This document shows, one piece after another, positions 1 through 10,216 of a stretch of DNA of 64,000 nucleotides. The translations under genes were made by a program, and so were the position numbers. The stretch is from contig NC_091128.1 in assembly GCF_040183065.1 (NCBI RefSeq), forward strand, positions 171,341,244 to 171,405,243, read 5' to 3'. This DNA is from Periplaneta americana. Taxonomy: Eukaryota; Arthropoda; Insecta; Blattodea; Blattidae. Below the pieces are notes generated by a model, which worked only from the letters and a program-made list of their open reading frames with translations, was not told where the DNA came from and ran no database searches. Each line of letters opens with the position of its first letter. Position 1 is the first letter of the stretch.

Positions 1-141
1 GGATTTGTACCTCTGCCATACCTTCTGGACGCCATACACTTTAGCACCATTACCAAGGTTTCTTGCACTTTCCTTGAACATGTAGCCTTCTTCTCGAAGT
101 GTCACTGCCCTAGAAGGTGTTCAGTCCTTTCGTGGAGCCAT
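1..141 (-). pseudogene. Tc1-like transposase N-terminus, cut by the window edge
   Basis: From an ATG at 139-141 the minus strand reads MAPRKD, a stop, then TPSRAVTLREEGYMFKESAR, like the first helix-turn-helix of Tc1 transposases (MAPRKdLTPsqRa..). An in-frame stop after residue 6 marks it as decayed. The rest lies outside the window. Confidence 0.55.
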
Positions 142-959
142 TGTGATAAAATGATCAATAAAGTTTGTTGTAAAGCAATCAGGTGTTAACCTAACGAAAT
201 CTTAAGTCAGATTAATGATAGAAACACATTCATAATGTCTATATTTTATCCTAACAGTGCTCAACAATGCTTCTAATGATTAACAATAATCTTAAAATCA
301 ACAATGGACCAGTTTTTATTACAGTAAGTAATAAGAAATTATAATGAAATCTGAAATTAATATTTGGATCTTAAACGACAAGAACATAATTTCCCACTTA
401 GTAATGATAATTTATTGTTAAAACAGTCAGGATTTAATATAATACCTTTATTATAACCCCATCGGTAACGGGTCAGTCACGAATAACATTTTCTATTGTA
501 TAAATCTGTGAATTAATACAAATGTTATAATAATTCGGTACAAAAACAAAAAGTTTCCAGAATTATGGCCACCAGTGTACTTGTGAATATTGGTTATAAC
601 CTTTTTGAATTGTGATTGCTTTTAATCATAAAGGCTTTTGTTTTTGTAATCTGTGCTATTTTATTGCTTATATTAATTTTTAATTATGTTTTCTTCTTTC
701 TGCTTATCTACAGTGCGGTTTTGAACTCCCGACCACGAGCGTTTGCTCACACGAGGGTAAATTTTTTAATTCAAATTTCTGTTTTGTTTAAATATTTGAC
801 AAGTTCATTTTTGTTTGATGTTTATAATAGTTTTTAATGTATTTTTATTTATATTGTATTTAATATGTATTTTTGTAGTTTCCTGATTGTAATAATTATA
901 AATAGTGCAATAAATTAAAAAAATTGTTTATGTTACAATTTTAAAAGTCAATATGACAA
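142..959. other. AT-rich intergenic DNA, no gene seen
   Basis: I see no recognisable gene or clear repeat. The 73-codon open frame at 616-837 is hydrophobic and AT-driven, and I do not count it. Confidence 0.5.
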
Positions 960-1245
960 TTATGCTCCAGGCATTTTAGATAATGTTCTTTTATGAGTAA
1001 AATGTGATAGAAATTTTGAATATATCTTTGAAAATGGCTAAGATGTATCCATTTTAGAAAATTACTGTATCCTGGTATTTCTTTAAAAATTTAGGCCCGC
1101 TCCTTTTTTATTAACTAATCTCGAATTGAAGTTACTGCACCAATAATATTAGTTGCTGCACCAATAACAATGCTGCATATAAAAAATTAAAATTGTGTAT
1201 CGTTTAGGAAAAAATAAAATAAAATTTAACCATCCTCTTTCGTTA
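960..1245. repeat. Partial copy of the TIR element at 55050-56205
   Basis: This stretch parallels 55640-56205 in order and orientation: a CCAGRCATTTTA block, TAGAAATTTTGAAT, CCATTTTAG..TTACTGTATCCTG, TTGCACCAAT or CTGCACCAAT, and a terminal ACCATCCTCTT. It lacks the 262-bp MITE found in the other copy and stops after the terminal repeat. Confidence 0.65.
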
Positions 1246-1321
1246 AGGGCACCCAGATGTGAATTTTCTACATTTTCAACATATTCTTTTTTATTTTTCA
1301 GCATACAGAAACTTAATACTG

Positions 1322-2661
1322 TAGGGAAGACTGTTGTACCCTGAGCGTAGTGTACATTTGAACATTTTTGTTTTTAATTTTTGCTGCTACCTAGAGGACT
1401 CTAACTGAAGTAGATTGTGGAGAAAGCCACTAAGTAGCTCTGGTCATAGTTCCGTTTTGATTTATTGCAAAGTGTGAGTTCTGTGAACTAAACAATTTTT
1501 TAGTATCAAAAGTAACATTCGTTCATTGTTATACAGTATGTTTTCTAACTTACTTACTTACTTACAAATGGCTTTTAAGGAACCCGAAGGTTCATTGCCG
1601 CCCTCACATAAGCCCGCCATCGGTCCCTATCCTGTGCAAGATTAAGCCAGTCTCTATCATTATACCCCACCTCCCTCAAATCCATTTTAATATTATCCTC
1701 CCATCTACGTCTCGGCCTCCCTAAAGGTCTTTTTCCCTCCGGTCTCCCAACTAACACTCTATATGCATTTCTGGATTCACCCATACGTGCTACATGCCCT
1801 GCCCATCTCAAACGTCTGGATTTCAAGTTCCTAATTATGTCAGGTGAAGAATACAATGCGTGCAGTTCTGTGTTGTGTAACTTTCTCCATTCTCCTGTAA
1901 CTTCATCCCTCTTAGCCCCAAATATTTTCCTAAGCACCTTATTCTCAAACACCCTTAAGCTATGTTCCTCTCTCAGAGTGAGAATGTTTTCTAACACGAG
2001 ACCAAATTGTATTCATAACTATCAATCAAGTACAGTGTGTTCCCTATCATCTGGTGAGTAGTGACATGTTTATTTCCGTGATTTATTCGAACCTCTAGTT
2101 TTGGCAGCCATATTTGTTTAAACGTGCACCTTCTTGTACCTTTGAACACAAAACATCTTGTACCATGGAACATGTTCCAAGATACATGATACTATTGGTT
2201 TTTGTTTTTCTTTTATTTTAAGATATGCCACGAAGTAAGTCTGGAGTGAAGAGACCCCCAAATGATCCAGATACCTTGAAGAAGCAGTTATGGCTTCTCC
2301 AGGAAATAAAATCTCAATCAGAGAAGCCTGCACTGGTTTATATGGGAGATACATTTTAAATATGATTGTCAGTTTTTACAGCTATATTCCCACCTGTATT
2401 CCATGTGTTCCAAGGTACAAGAGGGTATGTTCCAAGGTACATGAACCTGTTGTACTTTTGAACACATTACATATCCCGTCATTTTATTTTTCCCATCCTT
2501 AATAGACCTGCAAAACAGGAAAATAAATGCAAGAATTCGTAAAGGAATCTTTAATAATTATTTCAAGCACTTTTTCATTAAAAAAATATCATTTCCCAAA
2601 ATTAAAAAAAATAAATAAATAAATTGTGAAAAGTGTTTCAAGGTACAACAGTATCCCCTAT
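1322..2661 (+). mobile_element. TIR DNA transposon remnant, pogo/Tc1-like, holding a LINE
   Basis: The left end GGGAAGACTGTTGTACC and the right end GGTACAACAGTATCCCC are imperfect inverted repeats flanked by TA. A 44-codon frame (2225-2359) starting MPRSKSGVKRPPNDPD resembles the first residues of a DNA-binding transposase, but this is weak. A LINE at 1550-1983 is nested inside. Confidence 0.55.
1550..1983 (-). mobile_element. 5'-truncated LINE (3' end of ORF2) with 12-bp TSD
   Basis: The minus frame reads RVFENKVLRKIFGAKRDEVT, then RRLRWAGHVARMGE, GRPRRRWEDNIKMDL and DRWRAYVRAAMNLRVP, the C-terminal tail of a non-LTR reverse transcriptase. The 3' tail is (TAAG)n. Target duplications ATGTTTTCTAAC lie at 1538-1549 and 1984-1995. 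A second copy of the family is at 49714-51312. Confidence 0.9.
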
Positions 2662-3857
2662 ATTATTTTCAAGAAAGGAAGACAATATTATACTTAAAAT
2701 AAAATAATTCTAATACTGTATTTAGTAAGAAATCAGAATGAAAGTTTTGTAGGTTAACTTGATAATGAAAGAGTAAACTTAGAACAAAGTGAATTAAAAC
2801 GAAATATTATCGAATCGTAACAACGTCTGTCGTCTGACTGTACAGGCGAGTCGCGAAGTTGACTCGTCTGTGAACTGTGATTAGTTCAAGCTAACATTCC
2901 AGAGGCCAACGCGTCTTGTACTCCTTTGACATCTGCAGGAACACGACTGTTTCCTATGACTTCATGTGCCCTCGACCTCATATCACAGCGGGCCCTTTTT
3001 AATTCTTCGTTAAATCTAACGCAATTTTAACGACGAAAACTAGTGACTTCACAGATTATTCCGATGACCTAACAATGGCTGTTGAGCTTTCCTCTCTCTT
3101 TCTTCCGAGGAGGGTCCGAAGGCTAGCACCGCAGTCTGAGGCTTATTGTGCTCACCTTCTTTTAAGACTATCAAGTGAAATTTCCAACTTCTACATTTTT
3201 AAGCAATTTACACTGAAACTTTTACCACATATTTCTTATAATGTGAATATGCAATACACAAATTTTCACTTTGATATTCCAATTAGTTTATTTATAATTA
3301 ATGTTTGTTCTTTTTAATACTGAATTATTATATAATTGTCCCAATTTTCAAAGTTTACATAATTTTTCTTTAAATTTATATTTAATTTATCCCTGATAAG
3401 TGTGTGTAAAACATTACACACGCTTTTCATATTTTTGCAATTACTTTTGGAGAAAAAAAAATATTTACCCTTTTAGTTGTTAATTTTTCATTTTTTAAAA
3501 CTTATCACATCCTCAACAAATGGTGATTTGAATACTTTCAATAGCAGAAGAAAAGACATGTGTTACTTTACTTCACATGTCTTTGTGCACTTCTGTGCAA
3601 AATTTCACTGAGATGGGACAAAAATTACATTTATTAGAGCATTTTGAATGTTACAAATTGTTGAAAATTGGAAAATCGAAAAAGCGAGTAACAATGTACA
3701 GGCAGTGTAATATAATATTATACTATCAATATCCTTCCTTCCTTGTTACTTATAATAAAACTAACATCTGTCCATTCTTATTATTATCATTAATTTCTCT
3801 AAATAGAATACAAAGCCTCTAATGGCAAAATTTTATTACATTAATAATCTCATTATA
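2662..3857. other. AT-rich intergenic DNA, nothing identified
   Basis: No protein family, tRNA head or terminal repeat is visible. Short open frames (3075-3317, 3577-3822) have no recognisable content. Confidence 0.5.
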
Positions 3858-3863
3858 TAAATA

Positions 3864-4071
3864 TCACTGCTTCCTGGATCATATCCTATGGCTGTGTACA
3901 CTGCCTGCCCAATCAACGGTTATGCGGGAATAGCCACTAGGTGGCAGGTAATGACTTTGCATATACTGATAATGTTAATAACGGTGGTTACTACCTGCCA
4001 CCTAGCGGCAAAATAACTTTGATTGAGCAGGCAGTTTACGCAGCTATATGATGCGATCCAGCGGGCAGTGA
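3864..4071. mobile_element. Foldback MITE, 208 bp, TAAATA target duplication
   Basis: Two arms of about 85 bp are inverted copies: TCACTGCTTCCTGGATC at the left and GATCCAGCGGGCAGTGA at the right, both containing the CTAGGTGGCAGGTA block. TAAATA flanks both sides (3858-3863, 4072-4077). It has no coding content. Confidence 0.85.
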
Positions 4072-4329
4072 TAAATATATTTTAGATTTATATTTTTTCT
4101 CTCTGTAACATAGTTCTAGTAAACTTATATTAAATTAATTCTCATCATTTTACTAGCTATCTCAACTTAATTATAACTGATTGAATTAAATTAGCTCATA
4201 AATTAAGTTATTACTTTATCTTATAGGTTTATCTCAATTTAAATAAGCATGTACTAGTCGTTAAAACTTAACTGAAGAATGTTTAGTGTATTGTAAATAC
4301 GGTATTCGTAATTTAAATATGCATTGTGT

Positions 4330-4406
4330 TGATTAAGGTGGTTGAGTGGAAGAGAAGGCCTTACGGCCTTAACTCTGCCAGCGAAAATAAAACATTCTAT
4401 TCTATT
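4330..4406 (+). mobile_element. LINE-type 3' end with (ATTCT)n tail
   Basis: The hairpin AGAAGGCCTTACGGCCTTAA and the following CTCTGCCAG match the 3' UTR hairpin of the LINEs at 6775-7680 and 15699-16595 (AGAAGGCCTGACGGCCTTA). It ends in an ATTCT repeat. The upstream limit is unclear. Confidence 0.5.
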
Positions 4407-4565
4407 CCTATACAGATCAACTATACACATTTTTCTCCTACATAACAGCGCGAAATATGAACCGAATGAAAACTAAAATTAGTTAGAATTAAGAACAAAG
4501 TCTGTCAGAATGACAGCTGAGTGTCAGAGTTCGGTTGTAAATATTACAAATATGCCGTATAGGCC

Positions 4566-5095
4566 TTAAACCAAGCGAGGTGGCTCATGCGTTAGGCATG
4601 GCACTCGCATTCGAGAGGTCCGCGGTTCAAATTCCCGGACCGACCAATCTGACTGTGGCTTTTACATGGTTTTCCACAGTTATCAAGCAAATGCCGGGTT
4701 GGAAATTTCATTGCCGCAGTTCATTTCCTTTCCTCCTCCCTGTAGAAAAAGAATTTAGATTTCATATAATATTATTTTTCATCATCTCATTCCATAGGTA
4801 TATTCAGGTCCTGACGCATGCCTTCGTCCGCTTGCAGGAGGGGCGTCCTCTCCGAAACTGTCTCTGAGTTCTGAGCCTTTCACAATTTCTCTGCTAGGAT
4901 TCATTCCTTAGAAGCACTTCCGAGGGCGCTTCGACACCTTAGAAGGGCTGTCGAAATGGATCCTGTACTACTTGGTCACCTCGGCGGTATGAACTTAGGG
5001 CGGGGGGTGTAGGGGACCCGTTGGGTGAGCAGGTGAGGAGCCTCATGTAGCCGGTGGGCTGGTACACCTCATTCTCGTTCATTCCTTTAATTCGG
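4566..5095 (+). mobile_element. tRNA-headed SINE-like repeat
   Basis: A tRNA-like head at 4569-4645 has an A-box-like GTGGCTCATGCG and a B box GGTTCAAATTCC. A longer GC-rich body follows, with a region ending near CTGGTACACCTCATTC. The head lacks a full cloverleaf, so this is a SINE and not a tRNA gene. The 3' limit is approximate. Confidence 0.55.
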
Positions 5096-5303
5096 GTACA
5101 CAATAGGCCACAGTCACCACAGTCGAGCCAACGTGTTGAAGGGTCGTCCCTAACCCGCTCCTAGACACTCAGTACTACCACTATTACTAGATGGCGCAAA
5201 TAAAAGTAGCTCGCTTCCCATTTGAATGCGAATGCGATATTTTAACTGCTTGAAATGTCATTATCGTATCATTTTAATGTATCGTATCATAACGAAATGA
5301 GTA

Positions 5304-5559
5304 GCCACCAGCGTGGCTCAGTCGGTTAAGGCACTTGCCTACCGGTCTAAAGTTGCCCTCGGGCGCGGGTTCGATCCCCGCTTGGGCTGATTATCTGGTT
5401 GGGTTTTTTCCGAGGTTTTCCCCAACCGTAAGGTGAATTCCAGGTAATCTATGGCGAATCCTTGAGTTCATCTCACCAAATACCATCTCGCTATCACCAA
5501 TCTCATCGACGCTAAATAACCTCGTAGTTGATACAGTGTCGTTAAATAACCAACTAAAG
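5304..5559 (+). mobile_element. tRNA-derived SINE with 13-bp TSD
   Basis: The A box lies in GTGGCTCAGTCGGTTAAGG and the B box is GGTTCGATCCC. The body contains CCGAGGTTTTCCCC and ends GTCGTTAAATAACC. Target duplications AACGAAATGAGTA lie at 5291-5303 and 5560-5572. It belongs to the same family as the copy at 40899-41101. Confidence 0.9.
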
Positions 5560-5590
5560 AACGAAATGAGTAAACAGCTACAACAATGGA

Positions 5591-5808
5591 CAAACCACCT
5601 CTGTGGTGTAGGGGTCAGCATGCTGATCTCTTACGCAGAGGGCCCGGGTTCGATTCCCGGTCGGGCTGAATTTCCTGGTTGAGGTTTTTCAGGGTTTTTC
5701 CTCAACCGTAAGACAAATGTCAGGAAATTCGGGCCACAATATCCCTGAAAATCTCCGGCCTCATTCATCACCGAAATTATATTCATAACAAATCAGTAAT
5801 ATCAGTTC
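5591..5808 (+). mobile_element. tRNA-derived SINE, second family
   Basis: The head carries GTGGTGTAGGGGTCAGC and the B box GGTTCGATTCC, followed by the GAGGTTTTTCAGGG body shared with other SINEs here. Imperfect duplications ACAACAATRG flank it. It sits about 20 bp after the previous SINE. Confidence 0.8.
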
Positions 5809-6019
5809 ACAACAATAGAACCAGTCTCAACAATAGTACACAGGCCTTCGGATTTCAACCAAAGATTAACTCGCGATATGACCAATGATGTTAAAGCGAG
5901 TATAAATAACAGCGAGGGGGGAAAAAAAACAATGGTCAATGTTATGCAATAATCGTTTCTTCCTGTCAGTATTTCATCAGTCATCAGTCGATTTACACGT
6001 GTCTGTTCGCATTTTACAA

Positions 6020-6130
6020 ATTGACTTACTCATACAAGAAAGAGTGAAAATTGTGGAAGCGTATCTGAGAAGAGGTTCGATTAAGGAAACCCGTGAAATG
6101 TTCTTTTTTTCAAAAACCCTTCAAATATAA
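6020..6130 (+). pseudogene. Mariner/IS630-type transposase N-terminal fragment
   Basis: The frame reads QERVKIVEAYLRRGSIKETREMF, the typical first helix-turn-helix of mariner-like transposases. It breaks off at 6130 and no DDE core follows. The terminal repeats were not located. Confidence 0.6.
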
Positions 6131-6774
6131 TACGGAAATCGCCAATAGTTTTTTTTTCTAGTTTGAAATGAAAAGCTATATAGGATTGAAAGAAGGCTTA
6201 TGTTACGCCTATATGTAAACAGACCTATAATCATATAGACAGATTATACAATTCGCTGCCGTCTGACGTCATAGCGGATTTGTTACGTCACGTGTCTTGA
6301 AAGACTGAGAATTCGTTTCACCAGGAGGCGGGAGTTTTCGGTGCGTATTGTATGACAGTAGAGAAGAGGAGGGATCAATATCGGACGCAGAAATGAACCA
6401 ACGGCATCATTGAGAAATTTGAGATGAGCGCAGTCATAACACGTGGAGCAGCGTCTACTCAACTGGCAGCGTCACATTTATATCGATTACAGCCTTGACT
6501 GAAGTTTATTATCTAGTATAAGTAAGCCATACTTCTTTATCACATTTGACGTGGCATAATCTACCATTTATTCTGCAGTTTCCCCGTAAGATCTATATGG
6601 AGATGATAAACAGTTCAGAAAAATCTACGTCTCAAAAGCAAATTCTGACATTTATTTCATTATACGTTTGTCTGCGTATCGGGTGATTGAAATGCTGTTC
6701 TCAAACTGAAGGAATTTATTAAGAGGTACAATATATTTTTCTAACAGGACCTACAAATCAAATCACAGAAACCT
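6131..6774. other. Intergenic DNA, nothing identified
   Basis: No coding or terminal-repeat signal is visible beyond a CACGTGTC-rich patch near 6285. Confidence 0.4.
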
Positions 6775-7680
6775 GCAGAAAAGTATATTCTATTATCCAT
6801 GTGCTAAAAAGGATAAATGTTCATCTCCCCTCTTGCTTAAAAAAGTCCCTTGTGCAGACACTTGCATTTCCCTATTTCGACTATGCGGACATTTTACTGA
6901 CTGACCTCTCCAGCGACAACAAAATGAAACTTCAACGTGCTCATAATTTGTGTGTACGTTTTGTAAGCAATGTTCGTAAATATGATCATATTACCCCATT
7001 CCTGGAAGCAATAGGTTGGCTTAAACTAGATAAGAAAAGAAATTTACATTCACTTCTCTTTCTCTTCGAAATCTTGAACTCTTCTATTCCTTCGTACCTG
7101 TCGTCTCGCTTCACTTACCTTTCTTCCCACCATAATCTCAACACACGCTCTCGTCATGAAACAATACTAACAATACCATCCCTTCGCACCTCCTCATACT
7201 CATCTTCTTTCACAATAGCCCTGCCAAGACTCTGGAATTCGCTACCTGCTAGCATCAGGGACTGTCGAAATAAAATTGAATTCAAACGAAAACTTACTAG
7301 GCACTTGGTCAGTAATTGATTACTTGTAAATAGTTTCTTTAATCTATCACAAAATATTTCAATATTCAGTAATTTCATCACTATACAATTTTGTTATTCT
7401 AGATTTAATTTGTAATTCAGTAAATATAAAATATTCTTTGTTTCTCTATGATAAATTATCTAGCTTTAATTATTCAGGTAATCTTTTCGTACTTTGATTT
7501 TATTGTAATTGTAAATTTAATACTAATTGTAATATTATTTGTAATTGTAATTGTAAATTTAATACTAATTGTAATTTTATTGTTGATATTGTAGTTGGAA
7601 TCTCCTGGTAGAGGGGCAGAGAAGGCCTGACGGCCTTATCTCTACCAGGTTAAATAAATAAATACTACTACTACTACTAC
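6775..7680 (+). mobile_element. 5'-truncated LINE, ORF2 C-terminus and 3' UTR
   Basis: A 172-codon frame (6801-7319) reads MLKRINVHLPSCLKKSL through LQRAHNLCVRFVSNVRK and PRLWNSLPASIRDCRNK to the stop, the C-terminal domain of a CR1/Jockey-like reverse transcriptase. A 3' UTR with the AAGGCCTGACGGCCTT hairpin ends in (AAAT)n and (CTA)n. It is nearly identical to 15699-16595 and begins at almost the same internal point. Confidence 0.88.
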
Positions 7681-7867
7681 CTACATTGTGAATGTAATCA
7701 CACTTTGCACTTCACCTCCTACCATCATGTTTAAATGGAGACATTTACAACAACTTTTTACAAGTTGTTCCAGAGCTGTTAGAAAACGCGCCACTTATCG
7801 TGCGTCAGCAGATGTGGAAGCAACAGAACGGAGCACCAACACATTTTACTTTTGCTGTACGAAATTT

Positions 7868-8128
7868 TCTAAAGTCCACACCTGTGGAGTAACGGTCAGC
7901 GCGTCTGGCCGCGAAATCAGGTGGCCCGGGTTCGAATCCCGGTCGGGGCAAGTTACCTGGTTGAGGTTTTTCCGAGGTTTTCCCTCAACCCAATACGAGC
8001 AAATGCTGGGTAACTTTTGGTGTTGGACCCCGGACTCATTTCACCGGCATTATCACCTTCATTTCATTCAGACCCTAAATAACCTAGATGTTGATACAGC
8101 GTCATAAAATAACCGAATAAAATAAAAA
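7868..8128 (+). mobile_element. tRNA-derived SINE
   Basis: The head is GTGGAGTAACGGTCAGCG with the B box GGTTCGAATCCC. The body has TTGAGGTTTTTCCGAGG and GAGCAAATGCTGGGTAAC, and the end has GATACAGCGTCATAAAATAA. The tail is A-rich. The same family, inverted, lies at 8467-8717. Confidence 0.88.
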
Positions 8129-8439
8129 ATAAAAAAAATCTAAATCTCCCGGACGTTGAATTTGAAGAGGAGGTCCGATTGAATGGCCAGCCCGCTCCCC
8201 CGATTTTATGGCTCAGAGAAGCTTTCAGCCAGGATACTTGCAGCATCTGTTCTGGTTCGGGGGAAAGAACATTAGTTTCCTTCGACGTTGCAATGGTCAC
8301 CAGTTTGAACAACTTTTGGTGTAATATAAAATTAATTGTTACGTTATTGTAATCTTTGCCTACTTTAAAGTTAGAATAAATTAGTATTACTTCATTGGTA
8401 CGTTGTCCACCATGCAGTTCAACCACAGACAGAAATAAC

Positions 8440-8940
8440 TGAGGCGATTAGAAGCAAAGGGGTACATTTTTATTGGGTTATTTTACGACGCTGTATCAAC
8501 ATCTAGATTATTTAGCGTCTGAATGAAATGAAGGTGATAATGCCGGTGAAATGAGTCCGGGGTCCAGGACCGAAAGTTACCCAGCATTTCCTCGTGTTGG
8601 GTTGAGGGAAAACCCCGGAAAAAACCTCAACCAGGTAACTTGCCCCGACCGGGATTCGAACCCGGGCTACCTGGTTTCGCCACCAGACGCGCTGACCGTT
8701 ACTCCACAGATGTGGACGCAAAGGGGTGCAAGTGGCATTTCTAATAACATGAGTTAACTGCATCCAGGGTAAGCTAAAGCATCTAAAATTTTAGTGGCAA
8801 AATGATGTCTCTTAACCATATCACATATAAAAATTTAAATTAAAAATTTCACGGAATTTACGAAATCTTAAATACTTTTAACCCCATTTTCTCAAAAGTA
8901 ACTTAGGTACACTTACACCTCTTTGCTTCTGACACCCTCA
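8440..8940. mobile_element. TIR MITE interrupted by a SINE
   Basis: The left end TGAGGCGATTAGAAGCAAAG and the right end CTTTGCTTCTGACACCCTCA are inverted repeats of about 30 bp. Removing the SINE at 8467-8717 leaves an element of about 240 bp. It has no coding content. Confidence 0.7.
8467..8717 (-). mobile_element. tRNA-derived SINE with 13-bp TSD, nested in a MITE
   Basis: The minus-strand B box lies at about 8650 (GGGATTCGAACCCGGG read on plus). Target duplications GCAAAGGGGTRCA lie at 8454-8466 and 8718-8730. It is the same family as 7868-8128, in opposite orientation. Confidence 0.9.
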
Positions 8941-9845
8941 ATTGAAGATCTCCCCGGAAAAAGGGTGGAACATCAAATTATTCGAATACGTGACTTAGGC
9001 GAAAAAATAAATTTGAAGCATTCATTTATAACAATAAATTACTGCATCCAATAGCTGAATAAACTTGTATTCTTGTTTAGTTAAATGGTTCTGCTAGTAA
9101 ATAGTATAGGCTAAGTGAAATATGCCCCTGAAATTAATTTCCTTTCTCCTGAAACGTGAATTAATAATTTTGTTGATTACATCCATATTCCGGAGAGGTC
9201 TTCAATTGCACAAAAAATGCTTTAAATCTTGGTAAGAGAAAACCATTGTTTGTGGGAAATTTCAGAATACTTTTTCGTAATACGTTACTGGTATATGGGG
9301 CTCATCAAAGTAACTTCCCGACACATCGTCCTTCCCCTAGCGCCTATTTTCATTCAGGTGCATTTTGTGGACAAATTGCCTCCTGGCGTACCGCGTTATG
9401 TATCTCAGCAAAACCTGTGTTGTCGGCAACTCGCAAAACATTTCCATGCAACAGTTGGACGCAAGTGTTTTGCAGCGATGCCGAGTTACAGGCGTGCAGT
9501 CTGCACATTGCTCCAGTGCTGTGTGGGTTGCGTTGCAGCCTCCATCCCGGGAGAGAGCTAAAGCTACCAATGACGTAATCGGACCCTATCAGGACCCCGA
9601 ATCTCCTTCCATTTTCCTCTCCCCTCGTACCAGGTGGAAGTAACGTCATATTATATTTGAATCAAGGAAGATATATTTTCCTCACAATATAACAACCACA
9701 AATATGTATATATAGAGTGTAAATTAGTAAAGTGTATAAGATATCACTCGTAACTTCACAGTAAAAGTTTTACAATTAAATATACAGCAACTGAATCAAT
9801 TATTTGAGAAACTACACAAGTCCATTTTTAGCCAAAACGAGTATA
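8941..9845. other. Intergenic DNA with a GC-richer patch (9290-9650)
   Basis: Five overlapping open frames of 77-110 codons on both strands coincide with the GC-richer patch. They show no family motif and look like an effect of base composition. It could be an unclassified repeat. Confidence 0.4.
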
Positions 9846-9932
9846 CTCGGCCCCGGAACAATTTTTCCCTCGAAATTGTTCAAATCAACTTTACAGGGAG
9901 TTATACCTGAAAGCTTGGTTTGCATAATATAC
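9846..9932 (+). repeat. Truncated SINE tail, copy of 10130-10216
   Basis: GGCCCCGGAACAATTTTTCC, then AACTTTACAGGGAGTTATA and GAAAGCTTG, repeats the tail of the SINE at 10075-10216 without its tRNA head. Confidence 0.75.
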
Positions 9933-10074
9933 GTCACTGTTCGTTAACAGAAAACCACAATTTAAGTCACACAGAGTTAGTGTGCACTCAATGTTGGTTG
10001 CTTGACGGTTGTCAGCCCACTTTGAGGTCTGTGGATATAGAGGGAAAAATTGGATCTGTGTCTGGTAGAGTTCC

Positions 10075-10216
10075 CGGGTAGCTCAGTTGGGAGAGCGTTG
10101 GTACGTTTAACCTAAGGTCCCGGGTTCGATACCCGACCCCGGAACAATTTTTCCCTCGAAATTGTTAAACTCAACTTTACAGGGAGTTATATCCGAAAGC
10201 TTGATTTGCACACGAG
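10075..10216 (+). mobile_element. tRNA-headed SINE
   Basis: The head TTCCCGGGTAGCTCAGTTGG, AGAGCG and CCCGGGTTCGATACCC has well-placed A and B boxes and a closing GGGAA, so it is close to tRNA in form. It runs straight into the tail ACAATTTTTCCCTCGAAATT shared with 9846-9932, hence a SINE. The anticodon arm does not fold cleanly. Confidence 0.75.

Noticed and set aside
616-837. 73-codon hydrophobic frame (possible membrane peptide)
   Set aside because: AT-driven Leu/Phe/Ile composition with no supporting signal.
2225-2359. 44-codon frame MPRSKSGVKRPPNDPD as a host gene
   Set aside because: It is too short and lies inside a TIR element; kept only as a possible transposase start.
5304-5380. 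tRNA gene
   Set aside because: It is the head of a SINE with a 13-bp target duplication.
9229-9649. Five overlapping frames of 77-110 codons
   Set aside because: They fall on both strands of one GC-richer patch, with no family motif; base composition explains them.
10075-10150. tRNA gene
   Set aside because: Good A and B boxes, but the sequence runs directly into a SINE tail that also occurs at 9846-9932, and the anticodon arm is poor.
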